A stretch of 64,000 nucleotides of DNA from NCBI RefSeq assembly GCF_016765635.1, contig NZ_JAESVD010000014.1:50691-114690 (forward strand). Reading direction: 5' to 3'. The number at the start of each line of letters is the position of its first letter. Position 1 is the first letter of the stretch. The notes beneath the pieces were generated by a model that was given only the letters and a program-made list of their open reading frames with translations, was not told the DNA's origin and did not search any database. Shown here in pieces: positions 35,883-45,082 of the stretch. Origin of the DNA: Shewanella schlegeliana. Its GTDB lineage: Bacteria > Pseudomonadota > Gammaproteobacteria > Enterobacterales > Shewanellaceae. The position numbers and the translations under genes are program-made.

Positions 35883-36099
35883 GGTCGGGTACCCATTTTT
35901 TAGCTATTTGAATTATTATTAGACAGTTATCTTTCAATAAATTATCGATAAGTGCAACTGGGTAACTGTTTCAAAATATGCGCTTTGGTGATCTTATGTA
36001 GCGAGTCGGTAGGCCTTAGACTTCACGGTGAAATCTAAGGCCTATCTATCTCTACAATTCGAAAGACTATGCATCAAGTCGTACTTAAATGTCATTCGT

Positions 36100-36309
36100 C
36101 TAACTCATGGTGAGTTCAGTTTCGTCCTCAAAAATGGCTTCAATTGGCATCTCAAATAACCGAGCGACTTTAAAAGCTAAAGGCAAACTTGGGTCATACT
36201 TTCCTTTTTCAATTGCATTGATGGTTTGCCTTGAAACTTCGAGCTTTTCTGCCAAGTCGGCTTGAGTCCAGTCGCGCTCTGCTCTGAGCACTTTTAGACG
36301 GTTTTTCAT
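36100..36309 (-). CDS. small XRE-family helix-turn-helix regulator
   Basis: A 69-residue protein that is almost entirely an XRE DNA-binding domain: RLKVLRAERDWTQADLAEKL then VSRQTINAIEKGKYDPSLPLA. This resembles the small Cro-like regulators that accompany membrane proteins in many bacteria. Its ATG overlaps the stop of the preceding membrane-protein gene by 4 nt, so the two are co-translated. It could repress the operon through the dyads at 36772-36832 (inference). Confidence 0.85.
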   Translation of the reverse strand: MKNRLKVLRAERDWTQADLAEKLEVSRQTINAIEKGKYDPSLPLAFKVARLFEMPIEAIFEDETELTMS

Positions 36310-36728
36310 CGGTAACTGATCCTTCCTTTAATAATGCCAACGATATAGGTCAAAGCGATTAATACGATAAGGTATGCGGCATTGAGCGGCGGCACAATAG
36401 CGTTATTTTCCAGTATTGAATAGCTAGAAAAGCTAATAATAGCGACCCCCACAGACAAAGCGAGTGCATCTAGTTGAACCTTGCGCTCCATCTCATCGAG
36501 CTGTACCAAAAAATGGCGATAGGATACCAACATGGCGATACCGATAAGCGTGTGTATGCAGAATGCTAAGGTGATTAATAGTCCGCTGTTTAGCAATTCA
36601 TTCTCACTTAAAAAGGTGCTTATCATTAGTGTGAGTGCCCAAAAGAGCGCCAGTAGGTTAACTCGATTGGCGTTTTTCAGGTCGCGCTTTGGCAGGCCTT
36701 TGGCACAGATAGCTTCGATGATCTTCAT
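36306..36728 (-). CDS. four-helix membrane protein paired with an XRE regulator
   Basis: A 140-residue protein with four hydrophobic segments (about 26-42, 47-70, 87-107, 113-133) and a short charged loop with DEMERKVQLDA between the second and third. No family is recognised beyond proteins repeatedly found next to small XRE regulators. It is first in a two-gene operon. Its promoter has an extended -35/-10 pair, TTGACT and TAAGTT with 16 nt between them. Confidence 0.7.
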   Translation of the reverse strand: MKIIEAICAKGLPKRDLKNANRVNLLALFWALTLMISTFLSENELLNSGLLITLAFCIHTLIGIAMLVSYRHFLVQLDEMERKVQLDALALSVGVAIISFSSYSILENNAIVPPLNAAYLIVLIALTYIVGIIKGRISYR

Positions 36729-36771
36729 GGTTACAGTTCCTTATGTATTGCGTGTTTTCTACTCTATCGAT

Positions 36772-36832
36772 GTAAAGTAAGCTTGACTTAAACTTAGAGG
36801 GTTATTAATTGCAAGTCAAGCATGCTTTACTT
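36772..36832 (-). promoter_or_regulatory. promoter with operator-like dyads for the XRE/membrane-protein operon
   Basis: Four copies of a GCTT(G/T)ACTT-like half site occur here. One clear dyad is AAGTCAAGC-AT-GCTTTACTT at 36813-36832; a second, overlapping pair is centred near 36782. On the minus strand TTGACT (36818-36813) and TAAGTT (36796-36791), 16 nt apart, form a promoter whose -35 lies inside the first dyad. This is what a repressor operator looks like. Confidence 0.6.
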
Positions 36833-36930
36833 TAAGTTTGTGAGGCTTTACATGTTGGAGTTGGAGAGGAATATGGTTTTTTTGATATTTTTATCTATTT
36901 ATAAGTAGGTTACGCCGCTCGGTATTAAGC

Positions 36931-36963
36931 AATAAAAATCCCAGCCTGGGCTGGGATTTTTTA
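36931..36963 (-). terminator. intrinsic terminator after pckA
   Basis: A 12-bp perfect stem (36934-36945 with 36950-36961), 4-nt loop, with T-runs on either strand. On the minus strand it follows pckA. Confidence 0.85.
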
Positions 36964-37035
36964 TTCTCGAACGCAATCTAGAATGTCATCTCTAATATGA
37001 GTTACGCTCAATATTGAGCACTAGACATAAGACCT

Positions 37036-38577
37036 TTAAGCGTTAGGACCTGCATTCTTGATGGAGTCTGGCACCTGATACTTCTCGAAGTTAGCCTTAA
37101 AGCTGTCAGCAAGACGCTGAGCAAACTCGGCATACTGAGCCTTATCTTCCCAAGTATTGATTGGGTTTAGCAGCTTGCTGTCTACGCCAGAAATTGCAAC
37201 CGGCACATGAAGGTTTAGCTTCTCTAGGTACTCGGTCTCTACGTCTTTTAGCTCACCCGACACGATGGCATCAACAATGGCACGGGTCGTTGGGATATCA
37301 AAACGCTTACCAATACCATGTGGTCCGCCGGTCCAGCCTGTGTTGACTAGGTAAACTTGACTGCCGAAAGTCTCGATACGCTTCATCAGTAGCTCGGCGT
37401 AAACCCCCGCCGGGCGTGGGAAGAACGGCGCACCAAAACAGGTAGAGAAGGTCGATTGAATCGCGGCAGTAGAGCCCATCTCAGTAGAGCCCACCTTAGC
37501 GGTATAACCCGACAAGAAATGGTAAGCCGCTTGCTCTTTAGTGAGCTTAGATACAGGCGGTAATACGCCTGAAACATCACAAGTTAGAAACACGACTGCG
37601 TGCGGCTCTGCGCCGCAGTTATCGAGTTTACGCTGTGCGATATGCTCAAGTGGATAAGCAGCACGGGTGTTTTCGGTTAGGCTCGAGTTGCTGTAATCAG
37701 GGACTCGATTTTCATCGGTCACGACGTTTTCAAGCACAGTTCCAAAGCGGATAGCATCCCAGATCACAGGCTCATTTTTCTGGCTTAGGTCGATACATTT
37801 GGCGTAGCAACCACCTTCGATGTTGAATACGCCGCCAGGTGCCCAGCCGTGCTCATCATCGCCGATTAAGAAGCGCTTAGGATCCGCTGATAGTGTCGTT
37901 TTCCCCGTACCAGATAGGCCGAAGAACAGAGTGGTATCGCCATCTTCGCCAACATTAGCCGAGCAGTGCATAGGTAGCACGCCTTTAGCGGGTAGCAGGA
38001 AGTTTTGTACCGAGAACATCGATTTCTTCATTTCACCAGCGTACTTAAGGCCCGCTAAAAGTACTTTGCGCTCAGCGAAGTTGATAATGACGGTTGCATC
38101 AGAGTGGGTGCCGTCTCGCTCAGGAACACACTCAAACCCTGGTGCATTCATTATCTGCCATACAGGCTTGTCGGCGACGTTAAACTCTTCTGGCACGATG
38201 AATAGGTTGCGAGCAAATAGTTGATGCCAAGCATACTGAGTGGTGACTTTAACTGGCTGGTAGTGTTCTAGGCTTGCACCGACTTCGAGGTTCGATACAA
38301 AGGTGTCTTTATCAGCGAGGAAATCTTCAACTCGGCTCCAAAGCGCGGTAAAAGCATCGGCTTCGAAAGGCTTGTTGACTGGGCCCCATTCGATATCGGC
38401 TTCAGAGCTTGGCTCTTTGACGATAAAGCGATCGTTAGGAGAACGGCCTGAACGTTCACCAGTCTTTGCAACTAAAGCACCATTCGCAGTCAATTGGCCT
38501 TCACCGCGTGCTAACGCAAGTTCGACTAACTGGCCTGTTGAAAGGTTAAGGTACTCGCGGTTTGATCCATCCGCCAT
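37036..38577 (-). CDS. pckA: phosphoenolpyruvate carboxykinase (ATP)
   Basis: A 513-residue gluconeogenic enzyme that converts oxaloacetate and ATP to PEP, CO2 and ADP. The kinase-1a P-loop is GLSGTGKTTLS, kinase-2 FLIGDDEHGW, and the substrate region GERSGRSPNDRF near residue 50. I prefer the ATG at 38577 (MADGSNRE) because GGAG is 9 nt upstream; an in-frame ATG at 38604 would add nine residues. Its position next to hslO-hslR matches E. coli. Confidence 0.95.
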   Translation of the reverse strand: MADGSNREYLNLSTGQLVELALARGEGQLTANGALVAKTGERSGRSPNDRFIVKEPSSEADIEWGPVNKPFEADAFTALWSRVEDFLADKDTFVSNLEVGASLEHYQPVKVTTQYAWHQLFARNLFIVPEEFNVADKPVWQIMNAPGFECVPERDGTHSDATVIINFAERKVLLAGLKYAGEMKKSMFSVQNFLLPAKGVLPMHCSANVGEDGDTTLFFGLSGTGKTTLSADPKRFLIGDDEHGWAPGGVFNIEGGCYAKCIDLSQKNEPVIWDAIRFGTVLENVVTDENRVPDYSNSSLTENTRAAYPLEHIAQRKLDNCGAEPHAVVFLTCDVSGVLPPVSKLTKEQAAYHFLSGYTAKVGSTEMGSTAAIQSTFSTCFGAPFFPRPAGVYAELLMKRIETFGSQVYLVNTGWTGGPHGIGKRFDIPTTRAIVDAIVSGELKDVETEYLEKLNLHVPVAISGVDSKLLNPINTWEDKAQYAEFAQRLADSFKANFEKYQVPDSIKNAGPNA

Positions 38578-38753
38578 AGGTAAGGTCTCCATCTGTGAGG
38601 TCATGATTAGGTGCTGATCTATCGTGCCAGCTTTTAATTAGGGCGATTGTAACGTATGCGGTTATGAATATGTGTACTGGATCAAAAAAAACATTAAAAA
38701 GAGATCTAAAAACACTTTTCTTGAAACATTTGTATGTTTATAAGTGGAATTTA

Positions 38754-38786
38754 AGCATAAAAAAGGCGCTCGATGAGCGCCTTTGA
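38754..38786 (-). terminator. intrinsic terminator after hslO
   Basis: Stem AAAGGCGCTC/GAGCGCCTTT with a 3-nt loop (about 38762-38784); on the minus strand it is followed by a T-run (TTTTTTA), 20 nt after the hslO stop. Confidence 0.85.
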
Positions 38787-38808
38787 TTTAGCTTGTCACT
38801 CTCAACAA

Positions 38809-39681
38809 TTATTGAGTCACATCGCTACTTGCTGCATTGGCAAAGATAGCTTCAACATCAATTGCATCGAAGACATATTTGCTGTTGCAGTACTCACAGC
38901 CCATTTCTACTTTACCTTGCTCGGCGATGATCGCATCGACTTCATCTTTCGATACGGTGCGGATTGCTTGAGCGCTACGCTCTTTAGAGCAAGTACACTT
39001 AAAGGTAATTTCCACAGGCTCGAATAGACGCACCTCTTCTTCGTGATATAGACGGTGAAGTACTTCTTCGGCTGGCAGTGTAAACAGTTCTTCTTGCTTA
39101 ACGGTTTCAGTTAGCACAGATAGATGCTCGAACTCTCCGTTGTGATTGCCGTCAGTTGGCAACACCTGTAAGAACATGCCAGCGGCTTGCTTAGTGTCAG
39201 CAAACAGCTTGATCTTTGTCGGTAGCTGCTCTGATTGCTTGAAGTAATCTTCTAAGCACTCGGCAAGCGTCTCTTTATCTAATGCGACAACACCTTGGTA
39301 ACGTTCACCGATATCAGGTGTTAGAGTAATCACCATGTAGCCTTTGCCAAACATCTGCTTAAGACTTGCATCGTTGCTAATCTCGCCTTCCCAGCGCGAT
39401 ACGCCACGAAGCTGTTGTAGATTATTACCGTTGATTACCGCTAATGATACCGGGCCGTCACCTTGCAGTTGGATGCTGATATCACCGCTGAACTTCAAGG
39501 TTGCAGTCAATAATGAGGTTGATGCCATTAGCTCGCCCAATACTTTCTGGATAGCTAACGGGTATTCGTGTGCGGAAATTACTTCCTGGTAGCTATTTTG
39601 TAGCTGCACCAATTCGCCGCGAACGCTCGCGTTTTCGAATAAGTAACGATATAGATTATCTGTGGTCATCTCTGTGTTCAT
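38809..39681 (-). CDS. hslO: redox-regulated chaperone Hsp33
   Basis: A 290-residue redox-activated holdase chaperone. The four zinc-binding cysteines are in CTC (TFKCTCSKE) and CEYC near the C-terminus, the switch that releases zinc on oxidation. Length matches E. coli Hsp33 (292). Second gene of the hslR-hslO pair as transcribed, with pckA beyond. A second ATG four codons in is possible; I keep the first. Confidence 0.94.
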   Translation of the reverse strand: MNTEMTTDNLYRYLFENASVRGELVQLQNSYQEVISAHEYPLAIQKVLGELMASTSLLTATLKFSGDISIQLQGDGPVSLAVINGNNLQQLRGVSRWEGEISNDASLKQMFGKGYMVITLTPDIGERYQGVVALDKETLAECLEDYFKQSEQLPTKIKLFADTKQAAGMFLQVLPTDGNHNGEFEHLSVLTETVKQEELFTLPAEEVLHRLYHEEEVRLFEPVEITFKCTCSKERSAQAIRTVSKDEVDAIIAEQGKVEMGCEYCNSKYVFDAIDVEAIFANAASSDVTQ

Positions 39682-39697
39682 TCTGTGTTTCCAATTT

Positions 39698-40096
39698 TTA
39701 GCTTTCTTTAAAGCGCATAATTTGTCGACGTTGCTTCTTATCCGGCTTCTGATCAGGAGCGGGATTATTAAGAATATTCAGACGTCGTTGCTCAGCATAA
39801 GTCTCTCGTTTGGCTATACTTTGCGGTGTCTCTTCATAAAGGGTTTGTGCTATCGACCCTTTTTGTCGGTATTCTGACAGTTTAGCGATGACAATCTCTT
39901 TTTCGTCATAGCCCTGTCTTAATCTGATGGTGGCACCTACCTCGGCATATTTGCTCGATTTCGTGCGCTGGCCGTTATAGTGTACTTTACCACCATTAAT
40001 CATCTCTTTTGCGATGGCTCGCGTCTTATAAAAACGCGCGGCCCAGAGCCATTTATCAAGCCTTACTTGAATGGCTTGTTGCTCGTTGTTATTCAT
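39698..40096 (-). CDS. hslR: heat shock protein 15 (S4-domain ribosome-recycling protein)
   Basis: A 132-residue protein with an S4 RNA-binding domain: VRLDKWLWAARFYKTRAIAKEMI and GKVHYNGQRTKSSK near residues 10-50, followed by a basic C-terminus KPDKKQRRQ. Hsp15 binds free 50S subunits that carry a stalled peptidyl-tRNA. Length matches E. coli HslR (133). It is 17 nt upstream of hslO on the same strand. Confidence 0.94.
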   Translation of the reverse strand: MNNNEQQAIQVRLDKWLWAARFYKTRAIAKEMINGGKVHYNGQRTKSSKYAEVGATIRLRQGYDEKEIVIAKLSEYRQKGSIAQTLYEETPQSIAKRETYAEQRRLNILNNPAPDQKPDKKQRRQIMRFKES

Positions 40097-40369
40097 GAGC
40101 GACTCCAGTGATTAGATTAATTTAAATTAAAATGCTGGGTGAAGCTCACAAGCTCGGCAGTAATATACAAATCTTTACTTTCTCGCTGGTAAAATAGTGG
40201 CAGGCTTCACACCCTTTTTAGGCGCGTAAAGTTAGCATATTCGGTCAATTATCGCCAACATTGCTGCTGTTATGGGCTTGTTGCCAAAAGCAGTGTAGGT
40301 TAGCATGAGTCAGGATTCGCTAAATTATCATAATCAGAACAGAGACCTGTACAGAGGGTCCACTTAAAT

Positions 40370-41287
40370 ATGGATTTATTAGATAAGTTTTTAACTAAGG
40401 CCGCTGGCGTGCCTCAAAAGCCTATTAGCACTGCGATATTTAGCTTTGGGCTATTGATCGCTCTGTACCTATTAGCGCAAATAACTTGGAAGTTAATTCC
40501 CGATGACTCGGCGACCGCTCGCTGGGTACCGACTCCTGTCACAAGTAGCTCCACTGGCGCTGTCAACGTTGCCAGCCTGCAACAGCTGTCTCTTTTTGGT
40601 AAGCCAGATGCGACTGGCGCCAAGCCAAAGGTTGCACCAGTTGAAGAGATCATTACCGATGCACCCAAAACCTCACTGTCTATCCAGCTAACTGGTGTAG
40701 TGGCTTCAACAACCGAAAAGAAAGGTTTAGCGGTTATCGCTTCGAGTGGCAGCCAAGATACTTATGGTTTAGGTGATAAGATCAGAGGCACTTCAGCTTC
40801 ACTTAAAGAGGTTTACGCCGATCGTATTATTATCACCAACAGTGGTCGTTACGAGACTTTGATGTTGGATGGTCTAGAATACAATACTAATGGTGCGGCT
40901 AATCAGCAGCTACAGAAAGCTAAGAGTGTTTCTAAAGGCAAGACGATCGATAACCGTAAGAATCGAGCCGTGGCTACTGAACTTAGTCAGTCTCGTGAAG
41001 AGATTTTAGCCGATCCGAGTAAGATTACCGATTATCTGTCGATTTCCCCGGTCAAAAGTGGCGGAGAACTGGCGGGTTATCGCCTCAATCCGGGAAAAGA
41101 TCGGGAACTGTTTAAGCAAGCAGGCTTCAAAGCCAATGATTTAGCAAAATCGATTAATGGTTATGACTTGACCGATATGGGTCAGGCACTAGAGGTTATG
41201 GCGCAGCTGCCAGAGATGACTGAAGTTGCTTTAATGGTTGAGCGTGATGGCCAACTGATAGAGATAATGTTTAGTCTGCCTGAATAA
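40370..41287 (+). CDS. gspC: type II secretion inner-membrane protein GspC
   Basis: A 305-residue bitopic inner-membrane protein of the T2SS that links the platform to the secretin. One transmembrane segment (about 25-42) is followed by the homology region (about 65-150, LSLFGKPDA start) and a C-terminal PDZ domain (about 200-305). First gene of the gspCDEFGHIJKLMN operon. The 273-nt gap from hslR should hold the operon promoter, but I could not identify it with confidence. Confidence 0.9.
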   Translation: MDLLDKFLTKAAGVPQKPISTAIFSFGLLIALYLLAQITWKLIPDDSATARWVPTPVTSSSTGAVNVASLQQLSLFGKPDATGAKPKVAPVEEIITDAPKTSLSIQLTGVVASTTEKKGLAVIASSGSQDTYGLGDKIRGTSASLKEVYADRIIITNSGRYETLMLDGLEYNTNGAANQQLQKAKSVSKGKTIDNRKNRAVATELSQSREEILADPSKITDYLSISPVKSGGELAGYRLNPGKDRELFKQAGFKANDLAKSINGYDLTDMGQALEVMAQLPEMTEVALMVERDGQLIEIMFSLPE

Positions 41288-41367
41288 TCGCAGCAGGAAT
41301 AACAATAAAATTTGCAGTAATACGATTTGAATTTGCCGCAACGAAAGGGTTTAGGGGAAGTATAACA

Positions 41368-43515
41368 ATGAATAATAAGCAGATTAGACGCAGACTAATC
41401 GCCGGTATGGTTATGGGGGCTTCATTGCTAGCACCTCAGCTTGCTTGGTCTGAACAATATGCGGCTAACTTTAAAGGCACCGATATCCAAGAGTTTATCA
41501 ACATTGTTGGTAAAAACTTGAATCGAACAATTATTGTCGACCCAACCGTTCGCGGTAAAATTAATGTTCGTAGCTATGATCTTCTGAGCGATGAACAATA
41601 TTACCAATTCTTCCTTAACGTATTGCAAGTTTACGGTTATGCCGTTGTTGAGATGGAGAATAATATCATCAAGGTGATTAAAGATAAGGACGCTAAAACT
41701 GCGTCTATTCGTGTCGCTGATGATAATACTCCAGGCCTTGGTGACGAGATGGTTACTCGCATCGTCGCCCTCTATAACACCGAAGCCAAGCAACTTGCCC
41801 CATTGTTGCGCCAACTCAATGATAACGCTGGCGGTGGTAACGTCGTAAACTATGACCCTTCCAACGTATTGATGATCTCTGGCCGCGCGGCCGTGGTAAA
41901 TAAGCTAGTTGAAATTGTACGCCGTGTTGATAAGCAAGGCGATACCGCAGTTGAAGTGGTTAAGCTTGAGTACGCTTCAGCAGGTGAAATCGTACGTATT
42001 ATCGATACCCTTTATCGCTCAACTGCTAACCAGGCACAGATGCCGGGGCAGGCGCCAAAAGTCGTTGCCGACGAGCGTATCAATGCGGTAGTGGTCAGTG
42101 GTGATGAGAAGAGCCGCGAGCGTGTGGTTAAACTCATTAAGAAACTCGATGCAGAGCAAGCCAATACCGGTAATACCAAGGTTCGTTACCTGCGTTATGC
42201 CAAGGCTGAAGATCTAGTTGAAGTATTAACGGGTTTTGCTGAGCAACTTGTCGATGATAAAGGCACGCCACAAGGCGGGGCTAGTAAGCGTCGCAACGAA
42301 ATTAATATTATGGCTCACACCGACACTAATGCTTTGGTGATTAGCGCCGAGCCTGATCAGATGCGCACTATTGAGAGTGTCATTAATCAGCTCGATATTC
42401 GTCGTGCACAGGTACTGGTTGAAGCGATTATCGTAGAAGTTTCTGAAGGTGATGATGTTGGCTTTGGTGTGCAGTGGGCAACCGAAGCTGGCGGTGGTAC
42501 TCAGTTTAATAACCTAGGCCCAACTATCGGTGAGATTGGTGCTGGTATTTGGCAGGCCCAAGGTGAAAAAGGTTCTACAGTTTGTAACGACGGTACATGT
42601 ACCGAGAACCCAGATACCCGTGGTGACATTACCCTGCTTGCGCAAGCATTGGGTAAAGTTAATGGTATGGCATGGGGCGTGGCCATGGGCGACTTTGGTG
42701 CACTGATTCAAGCGGTTTCAAGCGATACCAAGTCAAATGTATTAGCAACACCATCAATTACTACCCTAGATAACCAAGAAGCGTCATTTATTGTGGGTGA
42801 TGAAGTGCCGATTCTGACCGGTAGCCAAAACTCCAGTAACGGAAACAGCAACCCATTCCAGACTGTTGAACGTAAAGAGGTCGGTGTGAAGCTTAAAGTA
42901 GTACCACAGGTTAACGAAGGTAATGCGGTTAAGTTGACTATTGAGCAAGAAGTATCGGGTATTAACGGTAAGACTGGTGTCGACGTCACCTTTGCTACTC
43001 GTCGTTTAACGACAACGGTAATGGCTGATTCTGGCCAGATCGTGGTGCTGGGTGGTCTGATTAACGAAGAAGTGCAAGAGTCGGTGCAGAAAGTGCCTTT
43101 CTTAGGTGATATCCCGATTATCGGCCACCTGTTTAAGTCTTCTTCAAGCGGTAAGAAAAAGAAAAACCTGATGGTGTTTATCAAGCCGACGATTATTCGT
43201 GATGGTATCACCATGGAAGGCATTGCAGGCCGTAAGTATAACTACTTCCGTGCATTGCAGCTTGAACAGCAGGAGCGGGGAGTGAACCTGATGCCAAATG
43301 CTGAAGTGCCTGTGCTAGAAGAGTGGGATCAAGAGGCATACCTGCCAGCAGATGTGAACGAAGTGCTTAACCGTTATAAAGAGGGGAAAGGCTTAGACAC
43401 TAAGATGCGCGAAACCGATCCAACGCTAAAGAGTATCTCTAATAGCAAGAATAACGACGCTGCTGAAGCGGATAAGCAAAGCACTGGCACGGATAAAGAT
43501 TCAAGCGATGAGTGA
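41368..43515 (+). CDS. gspD: type II secretion secretin GspD
   Basis: A 715-residue outer-membrane secretin, with a signal peptide about 1-28 (ending LAWSE). N0-N3 domains follow, with an N0 start ANFKGTDIQEFINIVGKNLN. The C-domain contains the secretin signature (VPFLGDIPIIGHLFKSSS near residue 580). The C-terminal 80 residues are charged and Ser/Asp-rich and may be the pilotin-binding S-domain. It overlaps gspE by 8 nt. Confidence 0.95.
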   Translation: MNNKQIRRRLIAGMVMGASLLAPQLAWSEQYAANFKGTDIQEFINIVGKNLNRTIIVDPTVRGKINVRSYDLLSDEQYYQFFLNVLQVYGYAVVEMENNIIKVIKDKDAKTASIRVADDNTPGLGDEMVTRIVALYNTEAKQLAPLLRQLNDNAGGGNVVNYDPSNVLMISGRAAVVNKLVEIVRRVDKQGDTAVEVVKLEYASAGEIVRIIDTLYRSTANQAQMPGQAPKVVADERINAVVVSGDEKSRERVVKLIKKLDAEQANTGNTKVRYLRYAKAEDLVEVLTGFAEQLVDDKGTPQGGASKRRNEINIMAHTDTNALVISAEPDQMRTIESVINQLDIRRAQVLVEAIIVEVSEGDDVGFGVQWATEAGGGTQFNNLGPTIGEIGAGIWQAQGEKGSTVCNDGTCTENPDTRGDITLLAQALGKVNGMAWGVAMGDFGALIQAVSSDTKSNVLATPSITTLDNQEASFIVGDEVPILTGSQNSSNGNSNPFQTVERKEVGVKLKVVPQVNEGNAVKLTIEQEVSGINGKTGVDVTFATRRLTTTVMADSGQIVVLGGLINEEVQESVQKVPFLGDIPIIGHLFKSSSSGKKKKNLMVFIKPTIIRDGITMEGIAGRKYNYFRALQLEQQERGVNLMPNAEVPVLEEWDQEAYLPADVNEVLNRYKEGKGLDTKMRETDPTLKSISNSKNNDAAEADKQSTGTDKDSSDE

Positions 43516-45079
43516 TAATCAAATTCCGGTCGATGAAGAGCTAGCGCAAGTCTCGAGTGAGCTTGGGCCAGTGTCTGAGGAAGAGGCCGATCAAGTCTTC
43601 CATTCGAGTAGCAAAGAGCGATTACCATTTGCTTTCGCCCATCGCTTTAAGGTTGCGCTTGCTGCCGATGATGAGGGCGAGTTGTCGCTATATTATACCC
43701 AAGGTACGCCACTAAGTGCCTTGCTCGAGGTGCGTCGCTACTGTGGTAAAGAACTGCCACTGTTCAAGCTTGAAGATGCTGCCTTTGAGGCGCGATTGAC
43801 ACAGGCTTATCAGGCTAACTCCTCTGAAGCGCAGCAGATGATGGAAGATATTGGTAACGAGATGGATCTATTCACGCTTGCCGAAGAGCTGCCGCAAACA
43901 GAAGATCTGCTTGAAGGTGACGATGATGCCCCGATCATTAAGTTAATCAACGCCCTCTTGTCTGAAGCCATTAAAGAGGAAGCCTCAGATATCCATATCG
44001 AAACTTACGAGAAGCAGTTGATTGTACGCTTCCGTGTCGATGGCATATTAAAAGAGGTCCTTAAGCCTAACCGTAAGCTGTCATCTCTGCTGGTGTCACG
44101 CATCAAGGTTATGGCACGTCTCGATATAGCAGAAAAACGTGTACCACAAGATGGTCGTATTTCATTGCGTATAGCTGGTCGTGCCGTTGATGTGCGTGTA
44201 TCTACCATGCCATCGAGTCATGGCGAGCGAGTCGTATTACGTCTATTAGACAAAAATGCCGGTAACCTAGATTTAGAACAACTAGGAATGACGGAGTCTG
44301 TGCGCCATCAATTTGATGAGCTTATCCGTAGGCCCCACGGTATTATTTTGGTGACTGGTCCCACAGGTTCGGGTAAGAGTACCACGCTCTATGCGGGTCT
44401 TACCGAGATCAACTCAAAAGACACCAATATTCTTACCGTTGAAGATCCTATTGAATATGAGCTTGAAGGTATCGGTCAGACCCAGGTTAACACTAAGGTC
44501 GACATGACTTTCGCTCGTGGCTTGCGTGCTATTTTGCGTCAAGATCCTGATGTGGTGATGATCGGTGAAATTCGAGATCTTGAAACGGCGCAGATTGCGG
44601 TTCAAGCTTCACTTACTGGTCACATGGTGATCTCTACACTGCATACCAATACGGCATCGGGTGCGATTACCCGTCTGCAAGATATGGGGGTTGAGCCTTT
44701 CCTCGTGTCATCAAGTCTACTGGGTGTGCTTGCTCAGCGCCTTATCCGTACTTTGTGCCCAAGCTGTAAAGAGGAGCACACGCCGGATGATCGTGAAAGA
44801 GAGCTATTAGGCATTACCGCTGACGATCCGCGTGTCATTTTCCGCGCTAAGGGTTGTCAGTCATGTGGTCATAACGGTTATCGTGGTCGTACTGGTATTC
44901 ATGAGTTATTGGTCGTCGACGATACAGTGCGTGAGCTTATCCACACTGGTCGAGGTGAACTCGCTATCGAGAAACACATTCGCCAATCTGTGCCTAGCAT
45001 ACGCCATGACGGTATGAGTAAGGTGCTTGCGGGTAAAACCACCCTAGAAGAAGTGCTGCGTGTCACTCGAGAGGAGTAA
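43508..45079 (+). CDS. gspE: type II secretion ATPase GspE
   Basis: A 523-residue cytoplasmic ATPase powering pseudopilus assembly. Walker A is GPTGSGKST (about 282-290), the Asp box is near GEIRDLETAQ, and the four zinc cysteines are in CPSC and CQSCG (about 418-455). The N-terminal region about 1-150 binds GspL. Length is normal. It begins within the end of gspD and is followed 3 nt later by gspF. Confidence 0.95.
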   Translation: MSDNQIPVDEELAQVSSELGPVSEEEADQVFHSSSKERLPFAFAHRFKVALAADDEGELSLYYTQGTPLSALLEVRRYCGKELPLFKLEDAAFEARLTQAYQANSSEAQQMMEDIGNEMDLFTLAEELPQTEDLLEGDDDAPIIKLINALLSEAIKEEASDIHIETYEKQLIVRFRVDGILKEVLKPNRKLSSLLVSRIKVMARLDIAEKRVPQDGRISLRIAGRAVDVRVSTMPSSHGERVVLRLLDKNAGNLDLEQLGMTESVRHQFDELIRRPHGIILVTGPTGSGKSTTLYAGLTEINSKDTNILTVEDPIEYELEGIGQTQVNTKVDMTFARGLRAILRQDPDVVMIGEIRDLETAQIAVQASLTGHMVISTLHTNTASGAITRLQDMGVEPFLVSSSLLGVLAQRLIRTLCPSCKEEHTPDDRERELLGITADDPRVIFRAKGCQSCGHNGYRGRTGIHELLVVDDTVRELIHTGRGELAIEKHIRQSVPSIRHDGMSKVLAGKTTLEEVLRVTREE

Positions 45080-45082
45080 GCC

